DNA of 34,269 nt from Kiritimatiellia bacterium. Lineage in GTDB: Bacteria; Verrucomicrobiota; Kiritimatiellia; UBA8416; JABMPJ01. The notes under the pieces are model-generated. The model was not told the origin of the DNA and searched no databases. It was given only the letters and a program-made list of their open reading frames with translations. Both the position numbers and the translations under genes were made by a program. The stretch is taken from positions 1 through 34,269 of the forward strand of contig JASLOA010000054.1 of NCBI GenBank assembly GCA_030745755.1, written 5' to 3'. This document shows, one piece after another, positions 18,468 to 26,948 of the stretch; within the stretch, counting starts at the first letter, position 1, and the number at the start of each line of letters is the position of its first letter.

Positions 18468-18531
18468 GGGGTGTCTCTGGCTGGAGCATATCTTCGCTAC
18501 GCTCGATCTGCTAGGCCTCGGCAGACACCCC
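18468..18531. repeat. Structured inverted repeat, unit 2 of 2
   Basis: Outer stem GGGGTGTCT (18468-18476) with AGACACCCC (18523-18531). Inside is CTGGCTGGAG, shared with unit 1, and an inner stem AGCATATC/GATCTGCT with one mismatch. Same architecture as unit 1 but different stem sequence. Confidence 0.7.
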
Positions 18532-18574
18532 TGCTCCTTCGCTCCACGGTAGGTTGGCCTCGAGCCTGCCGCTC

Positions 18575-18602
18575 TCCGACTTCCGGCCTCCGACCTCCGT
18601 TT
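18575..18602. repeat. Heptad repeat, 4 units
   Basis: TCCGACT, TCCGGCC, TCCGACC, TCCGTTT in a row. It is the same seven-base period as the repeat at 882-952. Confidence 0.6.
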
Positions 18603-18607
18603 ACTGC

Positions 18608-18636
18608 TTGTCTGCCTGCAATATCACACCTATTCT
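18608..18636 (+). promoter_or_regulatory. Predicted promoter of ilvE
   Basis: TTGTCT (18608-18613), 17 bases, TATTCT (18631-18636). The implied leader is about 57 bases and contains the hairpin at 18654-18674. Confidence 0.6.
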
Positions 18637-18653
18637 TAGTGAAGTCATGAAGA

Positions 18654-18674
18654 GCCCCGCATGGACTGCGGGGC
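18654..18674 (+). promoter_or_regulatory. Leader hairpin before ilvE
   Basis: GCCCCGCA-TGGAC-TGCGGGGC, a perfect 8-bp GC stem in the ilvE 5' leader. It is followed by GTTATTGTG rather than a clear T-run, so termination or attenuation is only a possibility. Confidence 0.5.
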
Positions 18675-18699
18675 GTTATTGTGTAGAGGGAGGTCCGGG

Positions 18700-19620
18700 A
18701 TGTCGTTTGGACAGGGCAAGATTTGGTATGACGGGAAGCTCGTGGATTGGGCAGATGCAACCTGTCATGTGATGGCGCATGCGCTGCACTACGGGTCGTC
18801 GGTATTCGAAGGCATTCGCTGTTATGATACAGGGAAAGGGCCGGGAATCTTCCGCTTGAGCGATCACATGCGGCGCCTGCACGAGTCAGCCAAGATCTAT
18901 CGCATGGAGATTCCGTTTGATCAGGCCGAGCTGGAGCAGGCCGTTATCGATACGGTGAAGGCAAATAACCTGAGCTCATGCTATATCCGTCCCCTGGCTT
19001 TTCGCGGCTTGGGTGCCATGGGAGTTAACCCCAAGACGTGCCCGGTGAACGTTGTGATCGCCGCGTGGAGCTGGGGTAAATATCTCGGGGAAGAGGCCAT
19101 GGAAGCGGGCGTCTCGGTGCGTGTCTCCTCCTGGCGTCGGCCTGCGCCTGACACATTCCCCACCATGGCCAAGGCGGGCGGGAACTACCTCAACTCTCAG
19201 TTGATTAAGATGGAGGCCACGGAAGATGGGTTCGATGAGGGGATTGCGCTGGATCATTATGGCTTCGTGTCGGAGGGGTCCGGGGAGAATATCTTCATGG
19301 TTCGCAACGGCGTTATTTACACGCCACCCACTAGCTCTTCTATTCTGCCGGGCATCACGCGCCACTGCGTCGTGACATTGGCCCGTGAACTGGGCTACAC
19401 GATTCGCCAGCAGGTGATTCCGCGTGAGGCGCTCTACGTGGCCGACGAGGTCTTCTTCTCGGGAACGGCAGCCGAGATTACACCCGTCTCAAAGATCGAT
19501 AACCTTGTGATTGGCAATGGGAAACGCGGGCCGATCACCGAGAAGGTTCAATCCGCTTTCTTTGACATCGTGGAAGGACGCGCGGAGGACACGCACGGCT
19601 GGTTCACGCCGGTTGTTTAG
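18700..19620 (+). CDS. ilvE: Branched-chain amino acid aminotransferase
   Basis: 306 residues (E. coli IlvE 309). This fold-type IV PLP enzyme performs the last step of valine, leucine and isoleucine synthesis. YGSSVFEGIRCYDT, the PLP lysine Lys158 in AKAGGNYLNSQL, GFVSEGSGENIF, LPGITR and the C-terminal FFSGTAAEITPVSKID match IlvE. The start at 18700 has GAGGGAGG seven bases upstream; a longer in-frame start at 18661 falls inside the leader hairpin. Related D-amino-acid or ADC-lyase enzymes are less likely given the IlvE motifs. Confidence 0.95.
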   Translation: MSFGQGKIWYDGKLVDWADATCHVMAHALHYGSSVFEGIRCYDTGKGPGIFRLSDHMRRLHESAKIYRMEIPFDQAELEQAVIDTVKANNLSSCYIRPLAFRGLGAMGVNPKTCPVNVVIAAWSWGKYLGEEAMEAGVSVRVSSWRRPAPDTFPTMAKAGGNYLNSQLIKMEATEDGFDEGIALDHYGFVSEGSGENIFMVRNGVIYTPPTSSSILPGITRHCVVTLARELGYTIRQQVIPREALYVADEVFFSGTAAEITPVSKIDNLVIGNGKRGPITEKVQSAFFDIVEGRAEDTHGWFTPVV

Positions 19621-19661
19621 TGTCCTGGCGTGCAGAAGAGTTTTTGGAATACGTAAGTCTT

Positions 19662-19734
19662 TGTCATTCCGAGCGAAGCGAGGAATCTCAGCCCATCTCC
19701 TGGCAGAGATCCCTCGGCTTCGCTCGGGATGACA
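19662..19734. repeat. TGTCATTCCGAGCGAAGCGAG palindrome, copy 2
   Basis: Left arm TGTCATTCCGAGCGAAGCGA and on to GGAATCTC; right arm from GAGATCCCTCGGC to CGCTCGGGATGACA. Looser similarity with copy 3 continues on both sides: upstream from the ilvE stop (TAGTGTCCTG) and downstream through ACACACGAGTTGCGCAG to about 19765. Confidence 0.88.
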
Positions 19735-19797
19735 CACGAGTTGCGCAGGCGCAACTATGATGAAGGACGCCAGGGCCTTGTCGTCGAGAGAGGTGAC

Positions 19798-20292
19798 ATG
19801 AAGTGCGAAATCTGTGAGTGCCGTGAGGCCTCAGTACATTTCAAGCAGGTCTGCGATGGGCAGATCAGGGAGATGTACGTCTGTGGGGAGTGTGCCGCTG
19901 AGAACGGTTTCGACCTGCAGTCACCGCTATCCATGCCCGATTTCCTGTTCGGCGCCGGTCTGCAACAGGAGAAGCAGGAGTCCACCGCTGAGAAGTCGTG
20001 CCTCGTGTGCGGCACCACCGGCAAGGATTTCAAGAAACGCTCCCTGCTGGGGTGTCCCTCCTGCTACGAAGCCTTTGCCGAGGAACTGTCGCCCTATCTG
20101 CGTGCGATGCAGAAGGGGAGTCGCCATGTGGGCAAAGCCCCGGCCGGTGAGGCGCTGAGCGCGGAGATTGCCGCCATGCAGCAGGCCCTGGAACGGGCCG
20201 TATCGGCCCAGGACTTTGAAGAAGCGGCCACACTGCGCGATCGTATTCGCGACCTCAAGGCGAAACGGGACGGCGCGGATGGAGGAGCCTAG
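19798..20292 (+). CDS. mcsA: McsA, activator of protein arginine kinase (UVR-motif zinc protein)
   Basis: 164 residues. McsA binds zinc and activates McsB, which marks proteins for ClpC-ClpP. CxxC pairs are visible: CEIC at the start, CGEC, CLVC and CPSC. A C-terminal UVR motif (QQALERAVSAQDFEEAATLRDRIRDLKA region) is typical of McsA and ClpC. The start MKCEIC at 19798 follows AGAGAGG; an earlier in-frame ATG at 19729 lies in the upstream repeat and is rejected. Copies 2 and 3 of the palindrome flank the gene on both sides. No ctsR precedes it, unlike in Bacillus. Confidence 0.92.
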   Translation: MKCEICECREASVHFKQVCDGQIREMYVCGECAAENGFDLQSPLSMPDFLFGAGLQQEKQESTAEKSCLVCGTTGKDFKKRSLLGCPSCYEAFAEELSPYLRAMQKGSRHVGKAPAGEALSAEIAAMQQALERAVSAQDFEEAATLRDRIRDLKAKRDGADGGA

Positions 20293-20334
20293 TGTCTTGT
20301 CACGCAAACGACCTTTTCACAATATGTAGATTCT

Positions 20335-20408
20335 TGTCATTCCGAGCAAAGCGAGGAATCTCATGTCCATCTCCGGGCAGAGATCCCTCGACTTCGCTCG
20401 GGATGACA
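20335..20408. repeat. TGTCATTCCGAGCAAAGCGAG palindrome, copy 3
   Basis: Same structure as copies 1 and 2, with right arm GAGATCCCTCGAC to CGCTCGGGATGACA. Weaker similarity to copy 2 starts at the mcsA stop codon (TAGTGTCTTG) and runs on past the core. It lies between mcsA and mcsB. Confidence 0.88.
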
Positions 20409-20449
20409 CACCAGTTATGTCAGCGCGATTATGAGACGGAGCACTAGCC

Positions 20450-21511
20450 GTGTTTGTCGATGAACTTATCAAGCAGCCGGGACTGTGGTCGAGTGACGAC
20501 CTGGAAGCTGGGATTGTGGTCAGCAGTCGTGTCAGGCTGGCGCGCAACCTGAAGGGCGCGGCGTTTCCGGGCTGGGCCAAGGATGACGAGCGGCTGCGGC
20601 TGTGTGAGACGATTCGGCAAGCCTGTGCGGCGGCGCCGTCGCTGAAGCCCGGCACGTTTTTGGACATGGGTGAGATAGAGAAGGTCGACAAGGATGTGTT
20701 GACCGAACGCCACCTGATCAGCCGGGAGCTGGCGGCAATGGGCGTTGGCAGTGGCGTTATTCTACGACACGACAACAACGTGGCGATCATGGTGAACGAG
20801 GAAGATCACCTGCGCATGCAGGTGATCAGTCCCGGGATGAGTCTCCCGGAGCTGTGGAAATCTATCGACAGCCTTGATACGGAGCTCTCCGAGCAGTTGG
20901 ACTATGCGTTCTCGCCACGCCTGGGCTACCTGACCGCTTGTCCCAGCAATGTGGGAACCGGGCTGCGCGTCAGCGTGATGCTCCATCTGACCGGTCTGCG
21001 CCTCCTCAACGAGATCGAACCGGTCGTTAAGGGCCTGGACAAGATCGGCCTGGCCGTACGCGGGGTTCTCGGTGAGGGCAGCGATGCGGAGGGCAATATC
21101 TTCCAGGTGTCCAACCAGGCAACCCTGGGTGAGTCCGAGACAGAGATCGTCGACCTGCTGGGCAAGGTGGGCCATGAATTGGTTCAGCATGAGCGCAATG
21201 CTCGGGCCCGTCTGCTGCAGGATCGTCTTTCCTTTGTGCAGGATTACGTCGGCCGCGCCCTCGGCATCATGTCACATGCCTGCCTTCTCTCGTCCGGTGA
21301 AGTGACCGATCTCGTGGCCGCCGTGCGTTTTGGGGTAGAATTGGGCATGGTCAAGAAGGTCTCGCCTTCTGAATTGAACGAGATAATGCTTTTGACACAG
21401 CCGGGACACTTGCAGAAACTTTATGAGCGCGTGATTAATCCCGAGGAACGGGACGAATTGCGGGCACAACTGGTGAAGAAAAGAATCGCTTCGTGCGAAT
21501 TGGTGGACTGA
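20450..21511 (+). CDS. mcsB: Protein arginine kinase McsB
   Basis: 353 residues, a guanido-kinase-fold enzyme that phosphorylates arginines in proteins and so targets them to ClpCP. Visible motifs are SSRVRLARN, the nucleotide/catalytic loop VNEEDHLRMQ, and the catalytic-cysteine block YLTACPSNVGTGLR. The C-terminal RDELRA motif matches the RDxxRA phosphoarginine-sensing site known in McsB. GTG start with ACGGAG about eight bases upstream. It ends two bases before clpC, with which it forms an operon. Confidence 0.95.
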   Translation: MFVDELIKQPGLWSSDDLEAGIVVSSRVRLARNLKGAAFPGWAKDDERLRLCETIRQACAAAPSLKPGTFLDMGEIEKVDKDVLTERHLISRELAAMGVGSGVILRHDNNVAIMVNEEDHLRMQVISPGMSLPELWKSIDSLDTELSEQLDYAFSPRLGYLTACPSNVGTGLRVSVMLHLTGLRLLNEIEPVVKGLDKIGLAVRGVLGEGSDAEGNIFQVSNQATLGESETEIVDLLGKVGHELVQHERNARARLLQDRLSFVQDYVGRALGIMSHACLLSSGEVTDLVAAVRFGVELGMVKKVSPSELNEIMLLTQPGHLQKLYERVINPEERDELRAQLVKKRIASCELVD

Positions 21512-21513
21512 TT

Positions 21514-24009
21514 ATGGACGGATTTGCAAACTTTACGCCGCGGGCCCAACAGGTGGTCAAGCTGGCGCGCCGTGAGGCCGACCGCTTCAACCATCCCTAC
21601 GTCGGAACCGAGCATCTGCTGCTTGGGCTGATCGTACTGGGTGAGGGTGTGGCCGTGAACGTACTTGAACGCATGGGGATCTCGCTCGAAAGCGTGCGCT
21701 ACGAGGTAGAGAAAGCCGTGGGGCAGGGGCCCGAGACCAAAACGGTCGGCAACGTGCCCTTCACACCGCGCTCCAAGAAGGTCCTGCAGCTCGCCTTGGC
21801 CGAGGCGCAGGCATTGAATCATACCTACGTTGGCACGGAGCATATTCTGCTCGGACTGCTGCGTGAAGGCGAGGGCGTTGCGGCGCAGGTACTGAAGAAC
21901 CTGGACGTGGATCTCGACACCGCCCGTGCCGAGGTCATGCGTGAGCTGGATCCCAGCTTTGAATATGAAGACGAAGACGACTTTGACGACGATGACGAGC
22001 CGGACGCGCCGACAGCCGCGAAGAAACAGTCCGGCAAAGAAACCAAGACGCCGGCCCTCAAGGCTTTCGGGCGCGACCTGACGGCGATGGCCACAAAGGG
22101 CGAGCTGGACCCGATGATCGGGCGCAAGAACGAGCTGGAGCGCGTCATCCAGATTCTGTGTCGGCGCAACAAGAACAACCCGGTGTTGCTGGGTGAAGCA
22201 GGTGTGGGCAAGACGGCGATCGTTGAGGGCCTGGCGCAGCTCGTGGTGTCGGGTGATGTGCCTGAAGTCATGCATGGACGCCGCGTCATCACGCTCGACA
22301 TGGCCCTCATGATCGCGGGCACCAAGTACCGCGGCCAGTTCGAAGAACGCATCAAGGCCGTCATGGATGAGATTCGGCGCGTGGGCAATGTCATCCTGTT
22401 CATTGACGAGTTGCACACGATTGTCGGCGCGGGAGCAGCCGAGGGCGCGATGGATGCCTCGAATATCATCAAACCTGCCCTGTCCCGCGGGGAGCTGCAG
22501 TGTGTCGGTGCCACGACGCTGAACGAGTACCGCAAGTTTGTCGAGAAAGACTCCGCCCTCGAACGGCGCTTCCAGTCGGTCATGGTAGATGAACCCAATG
22601 TCGATGAGACCATTGAGATCCTGAAAGGCATTCGGGACAAGTACGAGGAGCACCACAACGCCCGCTATACGGATGAGGCGCTCGAAGCAGCCGCCCGCCT
22701 GTCGGCCCGCTATATCACGGGGCGCTTCCTGCCGGACAAGGCGATTGACATGATCGACGAGGCCGGTGCCCGGGCCCGCATCATGTCCACGAAGCGCTCG
22801 CCGGACATACGTGAGCGTGAAGCGGACATCAGTGAGATCCGCACCAGGAAAGAGAAAGCTATTAAGGAACAGCGCTTCGAGGAAGCCGCCGAGATGCGTG
22901 ACCGTGAGCGGAAAGAGAAAGAAGTCCTTGAGGGCATTCTGGATGCATGGCGCCAGGAGAACCGCGAGAACGTGGCGACGATCACGGCGGAAGACGTGAT
23001 GGCCGTGATCTCGAAGTCGACCGGTGTGCCTCTGCGGCGGATGGACCAGAAAGAACTGGCGCGACTGCTCGGGATGGAGAAAGAGCTGTCCAAGAAGGTC
23101 ATTGGCCAGAACGAGGCCGTGTCCACCATCTCGCGCGCCCTCCGTCGTTCGCGTGCGGACCTGAAGGATCCGCGCCGTCCCATCGGGTCATTCATTTTTC
23201 TGGGCTCGACGGGTGTGGGTAAGACCCTGCTGGCCAAGGCGCTGGCCGAGTTCATGTTCGGCGACAGGGACTCACTGATTCAGCTCGATATGTCCGAGTA
23301 CATGGAGAAGTTCACCGTCTCGCGCCTGATCGGTTCACCGCCGGGGTACGTCGGACACGAGGAGGGCGGACAGCTCACGGAGAAAGTCCGGCGACGTCCC
23401 TACTCGGTGGTGCTGTTCGACGAAGTCGAGAAAGCGCATCCCGACGTGATGCACATGCTCCTGCAGATTCTCGAAGAAGGTACGCTGACCGACAGCCTCG
23501 GCCGGCATGTCGATTTTCGGAATACCGTGGTGATCCTGACATCCAACCTCGGGTTTGACGCGGCGCACAAGGGTGCGGGCCTCGGGTTTGCCAGCGGAAC
23601 CGGAGCAGAAGCCGACGCAGCGGGCTTCAGAAAGCGGATGCTCGAAGAGGCCAAGCGCGCCTTCAAACCGGAGTTCCTGAACCGCTTTGATGACATGATT
23701 GTGTTCCGGCGCCTGGACAAGAGCAATGTGCGCAAGATCCTGACGCTTGAGCTCAGCAAGGTTCGGGAGCGGCTGGCGGCAAAGGGCAAGCGTATTGAGC
23801 TCACGCGGTCCGCCCGTGAGTTTCTGGTTGAGAAGGGATTTGACGAAGCTTCCGGTGCGCGTCCGCTGCGACGGGCCGTCGAACGCTATATCGAAGACCC
23901 GCTCGCCGAAGAGATTCTGAAGGGGGCCCTGGCCGGGGGGAAGAAGATTGAGGTGACGCGCAAGGGCGACGCCTTGACCTTCCGCCCCAAGGCAATGGCT
24001 AGAACCTGA
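21514..24009 (+). CDS. clpC: ClpC AAA+ unfoldase
   Basis: 831 residues, the full ClpC size. It unfolds substrates (including arginine-phosphorylated ones) for ClpP. Order: two Clp N-repeats (about 1-145), an acidic linker, D1 with Walker A GEAGVGKT (DNA 22192-22215) and Walker B ILFIDELH, a middle UVR region ([19 protein letters not shown]), D2 with Walker A GSTGVGKT and [10 protein letters not shown], a ClpP-binding LGF loop (GAGLGFASG), and the C-terminal D2-small domain. The UVR motif separates it from ClpA/ClpB. ATG 21514 is preferred over GTG 21493, which overlaps mcsB. clpP is not in the window. Confidence 0.96.
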   Translation: MDGFANFTPRAQQVVKLARREADRFNHPYVGTEHLLLGLIVLGEGVAVNVLERMGISLESVRYEVEKAVGQGPETKTVGNVPFTPRSKKVLQLALAEAQALNHTYVGTEHILLGLLREGEGVAAQVLKNLDVDLDTARAEVMRELDPSFEYEDEDDFDDDDEPDAPTAAKKQSGKETKTPALKAFGRDLTAMATKGELDPMIGRKNELERVIQILCRRNKNNPVLLGEAGVGKTAIVEGLAQLVVSGDVPEVMHGRRVITLDMALMIAGTKYRGQFEERIKAVMDEIRRVGNVILFIDELHTIVGAGAAEGAMDASNIIKPALSRGELQCVGATTLNEYRKFVEKDSALERRFQSVMVDEPNVDETIEILKGIRDKYEEHHNARYTDEALEAAARLSARYITGRFLPDKAIDMIDEAGARARIMSTKRSPDIREREADISEIRTRKEKAIKEQRFEEAAEMRDRERKEKEVLEGILDAWRQENRENVATITAEDVMAVISKSTGVPLRRMDQKELARLLGMEKELSKKVIGQNEAVSTISRALRRSRADLKDPRRPIGSFIFLGSTGVGKTLLAKALAEFMFGDRDSLIQLDMSEYMEKFTVSRLIGSPPGYVGHEEGGQLTEKVRRRPYSVVLFDEVEKAHPDVMHMLLQILEEGTLTDSLGRHVDFRNTVVILTSNLGFDAAHKGAGLGFASGTGAEADAAGFRKRMLEEAKRAFKPEFLNRFDDMIVFRRLDKSNVRKILTLELSKVRERLAAKGKRIELTRSAREFLVEKGFDEASGARPLRRAVERYIEDPLAEEILKGALAGGKKIEVTRKGDALTFRPKAMART

Positions 24010-24020
24010 GGGAATAAGGC

Positions 24021-24050
24021 TTGCAAAGCGTGAACAGAGGTGCGTACTAT
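24021..24050 (+). promoter_or_regulatory. Possible promoter of the rpsP operon
   Basis: TTGCAA (24021-24026), 18 bases, TACTAT (24045-24050), in the 105-base gap between clpC and rpsP. Confidence 0.4.
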
Positions 24051-24114
24051 CCTCGGCTTTCGCATGAAAGCGGAAACAGAAGTGTAGAGTGAAGTAGATC
24101 GGACGGGAGTTCTC

Positions 24115-24510
24115 ATGGCAGTGAAGATCAGATTGACGCGGACCGGAGCCAGGAATGCGGCTGCTTTTCGTGTAGTGGCGGCGGATAGTCGTTCCCCGCG
24201 TGATGGACGGTTTTTGGAGATTTTAGGGTGGTACGATCCGAAGCTGGAGAGCTCGAAGTGTGACCTGAAGCTGGACCGCATTGAGCACTGGAAGAGCCAG
24301 GGCGCGGAAGTCAGCGATACGGTCAAGAGCCTGGTGAAGCAGGCGATGGCTGCGCCGGATGCCGCGGTCGAACCCCCCGCAGTGGAAGAGGCGCCTGTAG
24401 TGGAAGAGGCGGCTGAAGAAGCCCCTGTTGCTGAAGCAGAGCCCGAAGTGGCTGAAGAAGTCGCGGAAGCCACCCAGGAAGCTGAAGAAGAGGTAAAGAC
24501 TGACGCCTAG
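24115..24510 (+). CDS. rpsP: Ribosomal protein S16 with acidic C-terminal tail
   Basis: 131 residues. The first ~80 are a normal S16 (MAVKIRLTRTGARNAAAFRVVAADSRSPRDGRFLEILGWYDP). The last ~50 are an Ala/Glu/Val/Pro-rich acidic tail with repeated VEEAP and EVAEE units, absent from most S16 proteins. GGGAG precedes ATG 24115. First gene of rpsP-trmD-rplS; rimM, usually between rpsP and trmD, is missing. Confidence 0.96.
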   Translation: MAVKIRLTRTGARNAAAFRVVAADSRSPRDGRFLEILGWYDPKLESSKCDLKLDRIEHWKSQGAEVSDTVKSLVKQAMAAPDAAVEPPAVEEAPVVEEAAEEAPVAEAEPEVAEEVAEATQEAEEEVKTDA

Positions 24511-24540
24511 CCTACGGGCCGGCGCGGCATCGGGGCAATC

Positions 24541-25263
24541 ATGTCCGAGCCTCTTGAGATTGATGTCATAACGATTTTCCCGGGCATGCTGCGAGGATTC
24601 CTCGAAGAAAGCATGCTGGGTAGAGCTGCTGCAAGTGGACGGGCCGTGTTGCGGGCCATCGATCTGCGGGAGTTCACAGAGGATGTTCACCGGACCACGG
24701 ATGACCGGCCCTATGGCGGCGGCCCGGGGATGGTGATGAAGCCTGAACCGCTGTTCAAGGCAGTGGAATCGGTGAAGCGACCGGAATCGCGCGTGGTGTT
24801 GATGACGCCGCAGGGCGAGCCGTTCAATCAGCGATGCGCCGAGAGTCTGAGCAGGGAACGGCACTTGATTTTTGTGTGCGGGCATTACGAGGGCGTGGAT
24901 GAGCGCGTTCGTGAGAGCCTGGTAACGGATGAGATTTCGATTGGCGACTACGTGTTGACCAACGGGGCGCTGGCCGCCACCGTGGTTGTAGATGCAGTTG
25001 TCAGGCTGGTGCCCGGGGTGCTGGGCGGAGAAGGAGCAACGGAGGACGAGTCGTTTAGCCACGGGCTGCTGGAATATCCGCAGTACACGAGACCGGCCAG
25101 TTTCAGGGGCATGGAGGTGCCCGCGATTCTGATGTCGGGTAACCACGGCGAAGTGGACAAGTGGCGACGGAAGCAGGCGACGGAACGTACGCAGTTGCGT
25201 AGACCGGATTTGATTACGAAGGATGTGCAAGGGAAAGACAACCAACATGGATGCACAGGATAG
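24541..25263 (+). CDS. trmD: tRNA (guanine37-N1)-methyltransferase
   Basis: 240 residues. It methylates G37 of tRNAs to prevent frameshifting; SPOUT trefoil-knot fold. Motifs are [38 protein letters not shown] and [31 protein letters not shown], with ELSE-like helical C-terminus. A GGGGC site lies about five bases before the ATG. The final residues (QHGCTG) and the stop codon are encoded by the palindromic repeat at 25245-25308, so the original C-terminus has been replaced. Confidence 0.96.
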   Translation: MSEPLEIDVITIFPGMLRGFLEESMLGRAAASGRAVLRAIDLREFTEDVHRTTDDRPYGGGPGMVMKPEPLFKAVESVKRPESRVVLMTPQGEPFNQRCAESLSRERHLIFVCGHYEGVDERVRESLVTDEISIGDYVLTNGALAATVVVDAVVRLVPGVLGGEGATEDESFSHGLLEYPQYTRPASFRGMEVPAILMSGNHGEVDKWRRKQATERTQLRRPDLITKDVQGKDNQHGCTG

Positions 25264-25308
25264 ATAGGATGCGTTACCCATCCTGTTCATCCTGTACATC
25301 CATGTGAA
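25245..25308. repeat. CATGGATG/ACAGGAT imperfect palindrome, copy 2
   Basis: Left arm CATGGATGCACAGGAT and right arm ATCCTGTACATCCATG are inverted with one mismatch. The right side has nine-base units CATCCTGTT, CATCCTGTA, CATCCATGT. It overlaps the 3' end of trmD and lies between trmD and rplS. Copy 1 is at 7837-7912. Confidence 0.85.
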
Positions 25309-25337
25309 TGTATAGAAGACGACGAAGGGGGCTGACC

Positions 25338-25694
25338 ATGGTGTCGCAGGTCATAGACAAGATTAACGCTGAGCAAATCGAAGGCCGTGATGTGCCGGAG
25401 TTTGGTGTTGGGGATACGGTTAAAGTGCATGTGCGAATTCGCGAAGGCGAGAAAGAGCGTATCCAGAACTTTACCGGTACAGTGATTGCGCGTGACGGCG
25501 CGGGCAACAACGAGACTTTTACCGTTCGTCGTGTGTCCCACGGGGTGGGCGTGGAACGTGTGTTTCCGGTTTACTCGCCACACCTGGCAGAGATCGAAAT
25601 CGAGCGCAAGGGCAAGGTCAAGCGTGCCAAGCTGTACTTCCTGCGAAACCTCACCGGTCGCAAGGCCCGCATGAAGATTCGCTCAGCTCGATAG
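25338..25694 (+). CDS. rplS: Ribosomal protein L19
   Basis: 118 residues, normal length. Motifs are [48 protein letters not shown] and the C-terminal [17 protein letters not shown] 25338 is preferred to an upstream in-frame ATG at 25308 because AAGGGGG (25324-25330) is well placed for it and because L19 aligns from there. Confidence 0.97.
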   Translation: MVSQVIDKINAEQIEGRDVPEFGVGDTVKVHVRIREGEKERIQNFTGTVIARDGAGNNETFTVRRVSHGVGVERVFPVYSPHLAEIEIERKGKVKRAKLYFLRNLTGRKARMKIRSAR

Positions 25695-25703
25695 GTTCCA
25701 CCC

Positions 25704-26342
25704 ATGCTCGAGTACGAGCGCCAACACTGGCAAGCGGGCTATATGCTGCTTGCCGGTGTCGATGAGGCCGGCCGAGGTCCCTTGGCCGGCCCTGTTGTAG
25801 CTGGCGCCGTTGCAGTGCCCCGTGACTGCCTTGAGAATGAGTCCCGCGCAGCGCTCAGCGGCCTTACCGACTCCAAGAAACTCACGGAACGCCGGCGCGA
25901 GGCGTTTTTCGAGGTGTTGCAGAACCATCCTGAGATCATGACCGGGGTGGGGCAGGCGTCGGTTGAAGAGATTGACGACCTCAATATTCTGCGCGCGACT
26001 CATGTGGCTATGGCGCGGGCCGTTTCGGCTCTGCCGGTTCCTCCTGATCATGTACTGGTGGACGGCCGTCCCGTGCAGGGATTGCCCTGCAGTTCAACGG
26101 CCATTGTCGGCGGTGATGGGGTCAGCCTGCTCATTGCGGCGGCCAGTGTTGTGGCCAAGGTGACCCGGGACCGCCAGATGGTCGAGCTGGACCGGCTTTA
26201 CCCGGAGTATGGACTCGCCAAACACAAAGGCTACGGATCGCAAGCGCACATGCAGGCGCTCTTCGAACACGGACCCACGCCCATTCACCGCCGCAGCTTT
26301 CGGCCCGTGCGGGAGGCCGCCGCCATTAAGCGGAGCGCATGA
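25704..26342 (+). CDS. rnhB: Ribonuclease HII
   Basis: 212 residues. It cuts RNA embedded in DNA. The active site DEAGRGPLAGPVVA gives Asp20 and Glu21; Asp120 lies in HVLVDG, and SVVAKVTRDRQM is present, as is the KHKGYGS block near the C-terminus. It begins nine bases after rplS and ends one base before the yraN start, in one transcription unit. Confidence 0.95.
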   Translation: MLEYERQHWQAGYMLLAGVDEAGRGPLAGPVVAGAVAVPRDCLENESRAALSGLTDSKKLTERRREAFFEVLQNHPEIMTGVGQASVEEIDDLNILRATHVAMARAVSALPVPPDHVLVDGRPVQGLPCSSTAIVGGDGVSLLIAAASVVAKVTRDRQMVELDRLYPEYGLAKHKGYGSQAHMQALFEHGPTPIHRRSFRPVREAAAIKRSA

Positions 26343-26343
26343 G

Positions 26344-26730
26344 ATGGCCCGGAAGGATGAAACAGGGCGGTGGGGCGAGCGGGAAGCCGAAAAGCACCTG
26401 AAGAAGAAGGGCTACCGCATCCTTGGCCGACGGGTCCGTATTGCAGGTCGGGATGAGATTGATCTGGTGGCCCGCGACAGGGATGTCCTTATTTTCGTTG
26501 AAGTCAAGACACGGGCCAGCGAGCGCTACGGGCGCCCCATAGCCGCCGTGGACCGGCACAAGCGGCAGGTAACCAGTCGGGCGGCTATGCGCTACATCAG
26601 AAAGCTGAAGGACCCTGACGTGCTGTTCCGGTTTGACGTCGTAGAGGTCGTCGGCACCCCCGACAGTCCGGAGACCGTGGTTCGCCACGTTGAGGAAGCC
26701 TATCCGTTGGATCGGCGGTATATGATCTAG
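26344..26730 (+). CDS. YraN/UPF0102 family endonuclease-like protein
   Basis: 128 residues. UPF0102 proteins have a Holliday-junction-resolvase-like nuclease fold and often follow rnhB, as here. The core LGRRVRIAGRDEIDLVARDRDVLIFVEVKTR shows the E-x(n)-D-x(n)-E-x-K pattern of this fold. GGAG (26332-26335) serves ATG 26344, which starts one base after the rnhB stop codon. The biochemical role in this organism is unproven. Confidence 0.9.
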   Translation: MARKDETGRWGEREAEKHLKKKGYRILGRRVRIAGRDEIDLVARDRDVLIFVEVKTRASERYGRPIAAVDRHKRQVTSRAAMRYIRKLKDPDVLFRFDVVEVVGTPDSPETVVRHVEEAYPLDRRYMI

Positions 26731-26745
26731 GATTGGGTGAAAAGC

Positions 26746-26863
26746 AGGGGCGATGCCCCTGTTCCCGGCGATTCTCGCCGGGCTATGGTGTGGCACCCCG
26801 TTGGGGTGCTGTCTGGCCGACCCCAGCGGGGTCGAACATGATAGCCAGGGGTGAAACCCCTGG
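26746..26863. repeat. Five-hairpin structured repeat element, copy 2
   Basis: AGGGGC-GAT-GCCCCT; CCCGGCGA-TTC-TCGCCGGG (26764-26782); GCACCCC-GTT-GGGGTGC (26793-26809); GACCCC-AGC-GGGGTC (26819-26833); CCAGGGGT-GAA-ACCCCTGG (26845-26863). GGCTAT (26781-26786) and ATAGCC (26841-26846) enclose the two middle hairpins. It has the same order, spacing and some of the same loops (GTT, GAA) as copy 1 at 8963-9083, but changed stem pairs. It lies between yraN and the small basic protein. Confidence 0.85.
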
Positions 26864-26948
26864 AAACGGATGTTCCGCTTGACTTCTCATGGGGGAATGG
26901 CATCCTTTCGGGCGCATTTATGGAAGAGAAAAAGAGGGAGTTCAGGAA

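Noticed and set aside
18575-18602. CRISPR array
   Set aside because: Units are seven bases with no spacers, and no cas gene is present.
19729-19797. Longer N-terminus of McsA
   Set aside because: It begins at the edge of the palindromic repeat; the zinc motif and the ribosome binding site fit 19798.
21421-22656. Minus-strand open frame of 411 codons opposite mcsB/clpC
   Set aside because: Antisense of conserved ClpC; no domain or ribosome binding site.
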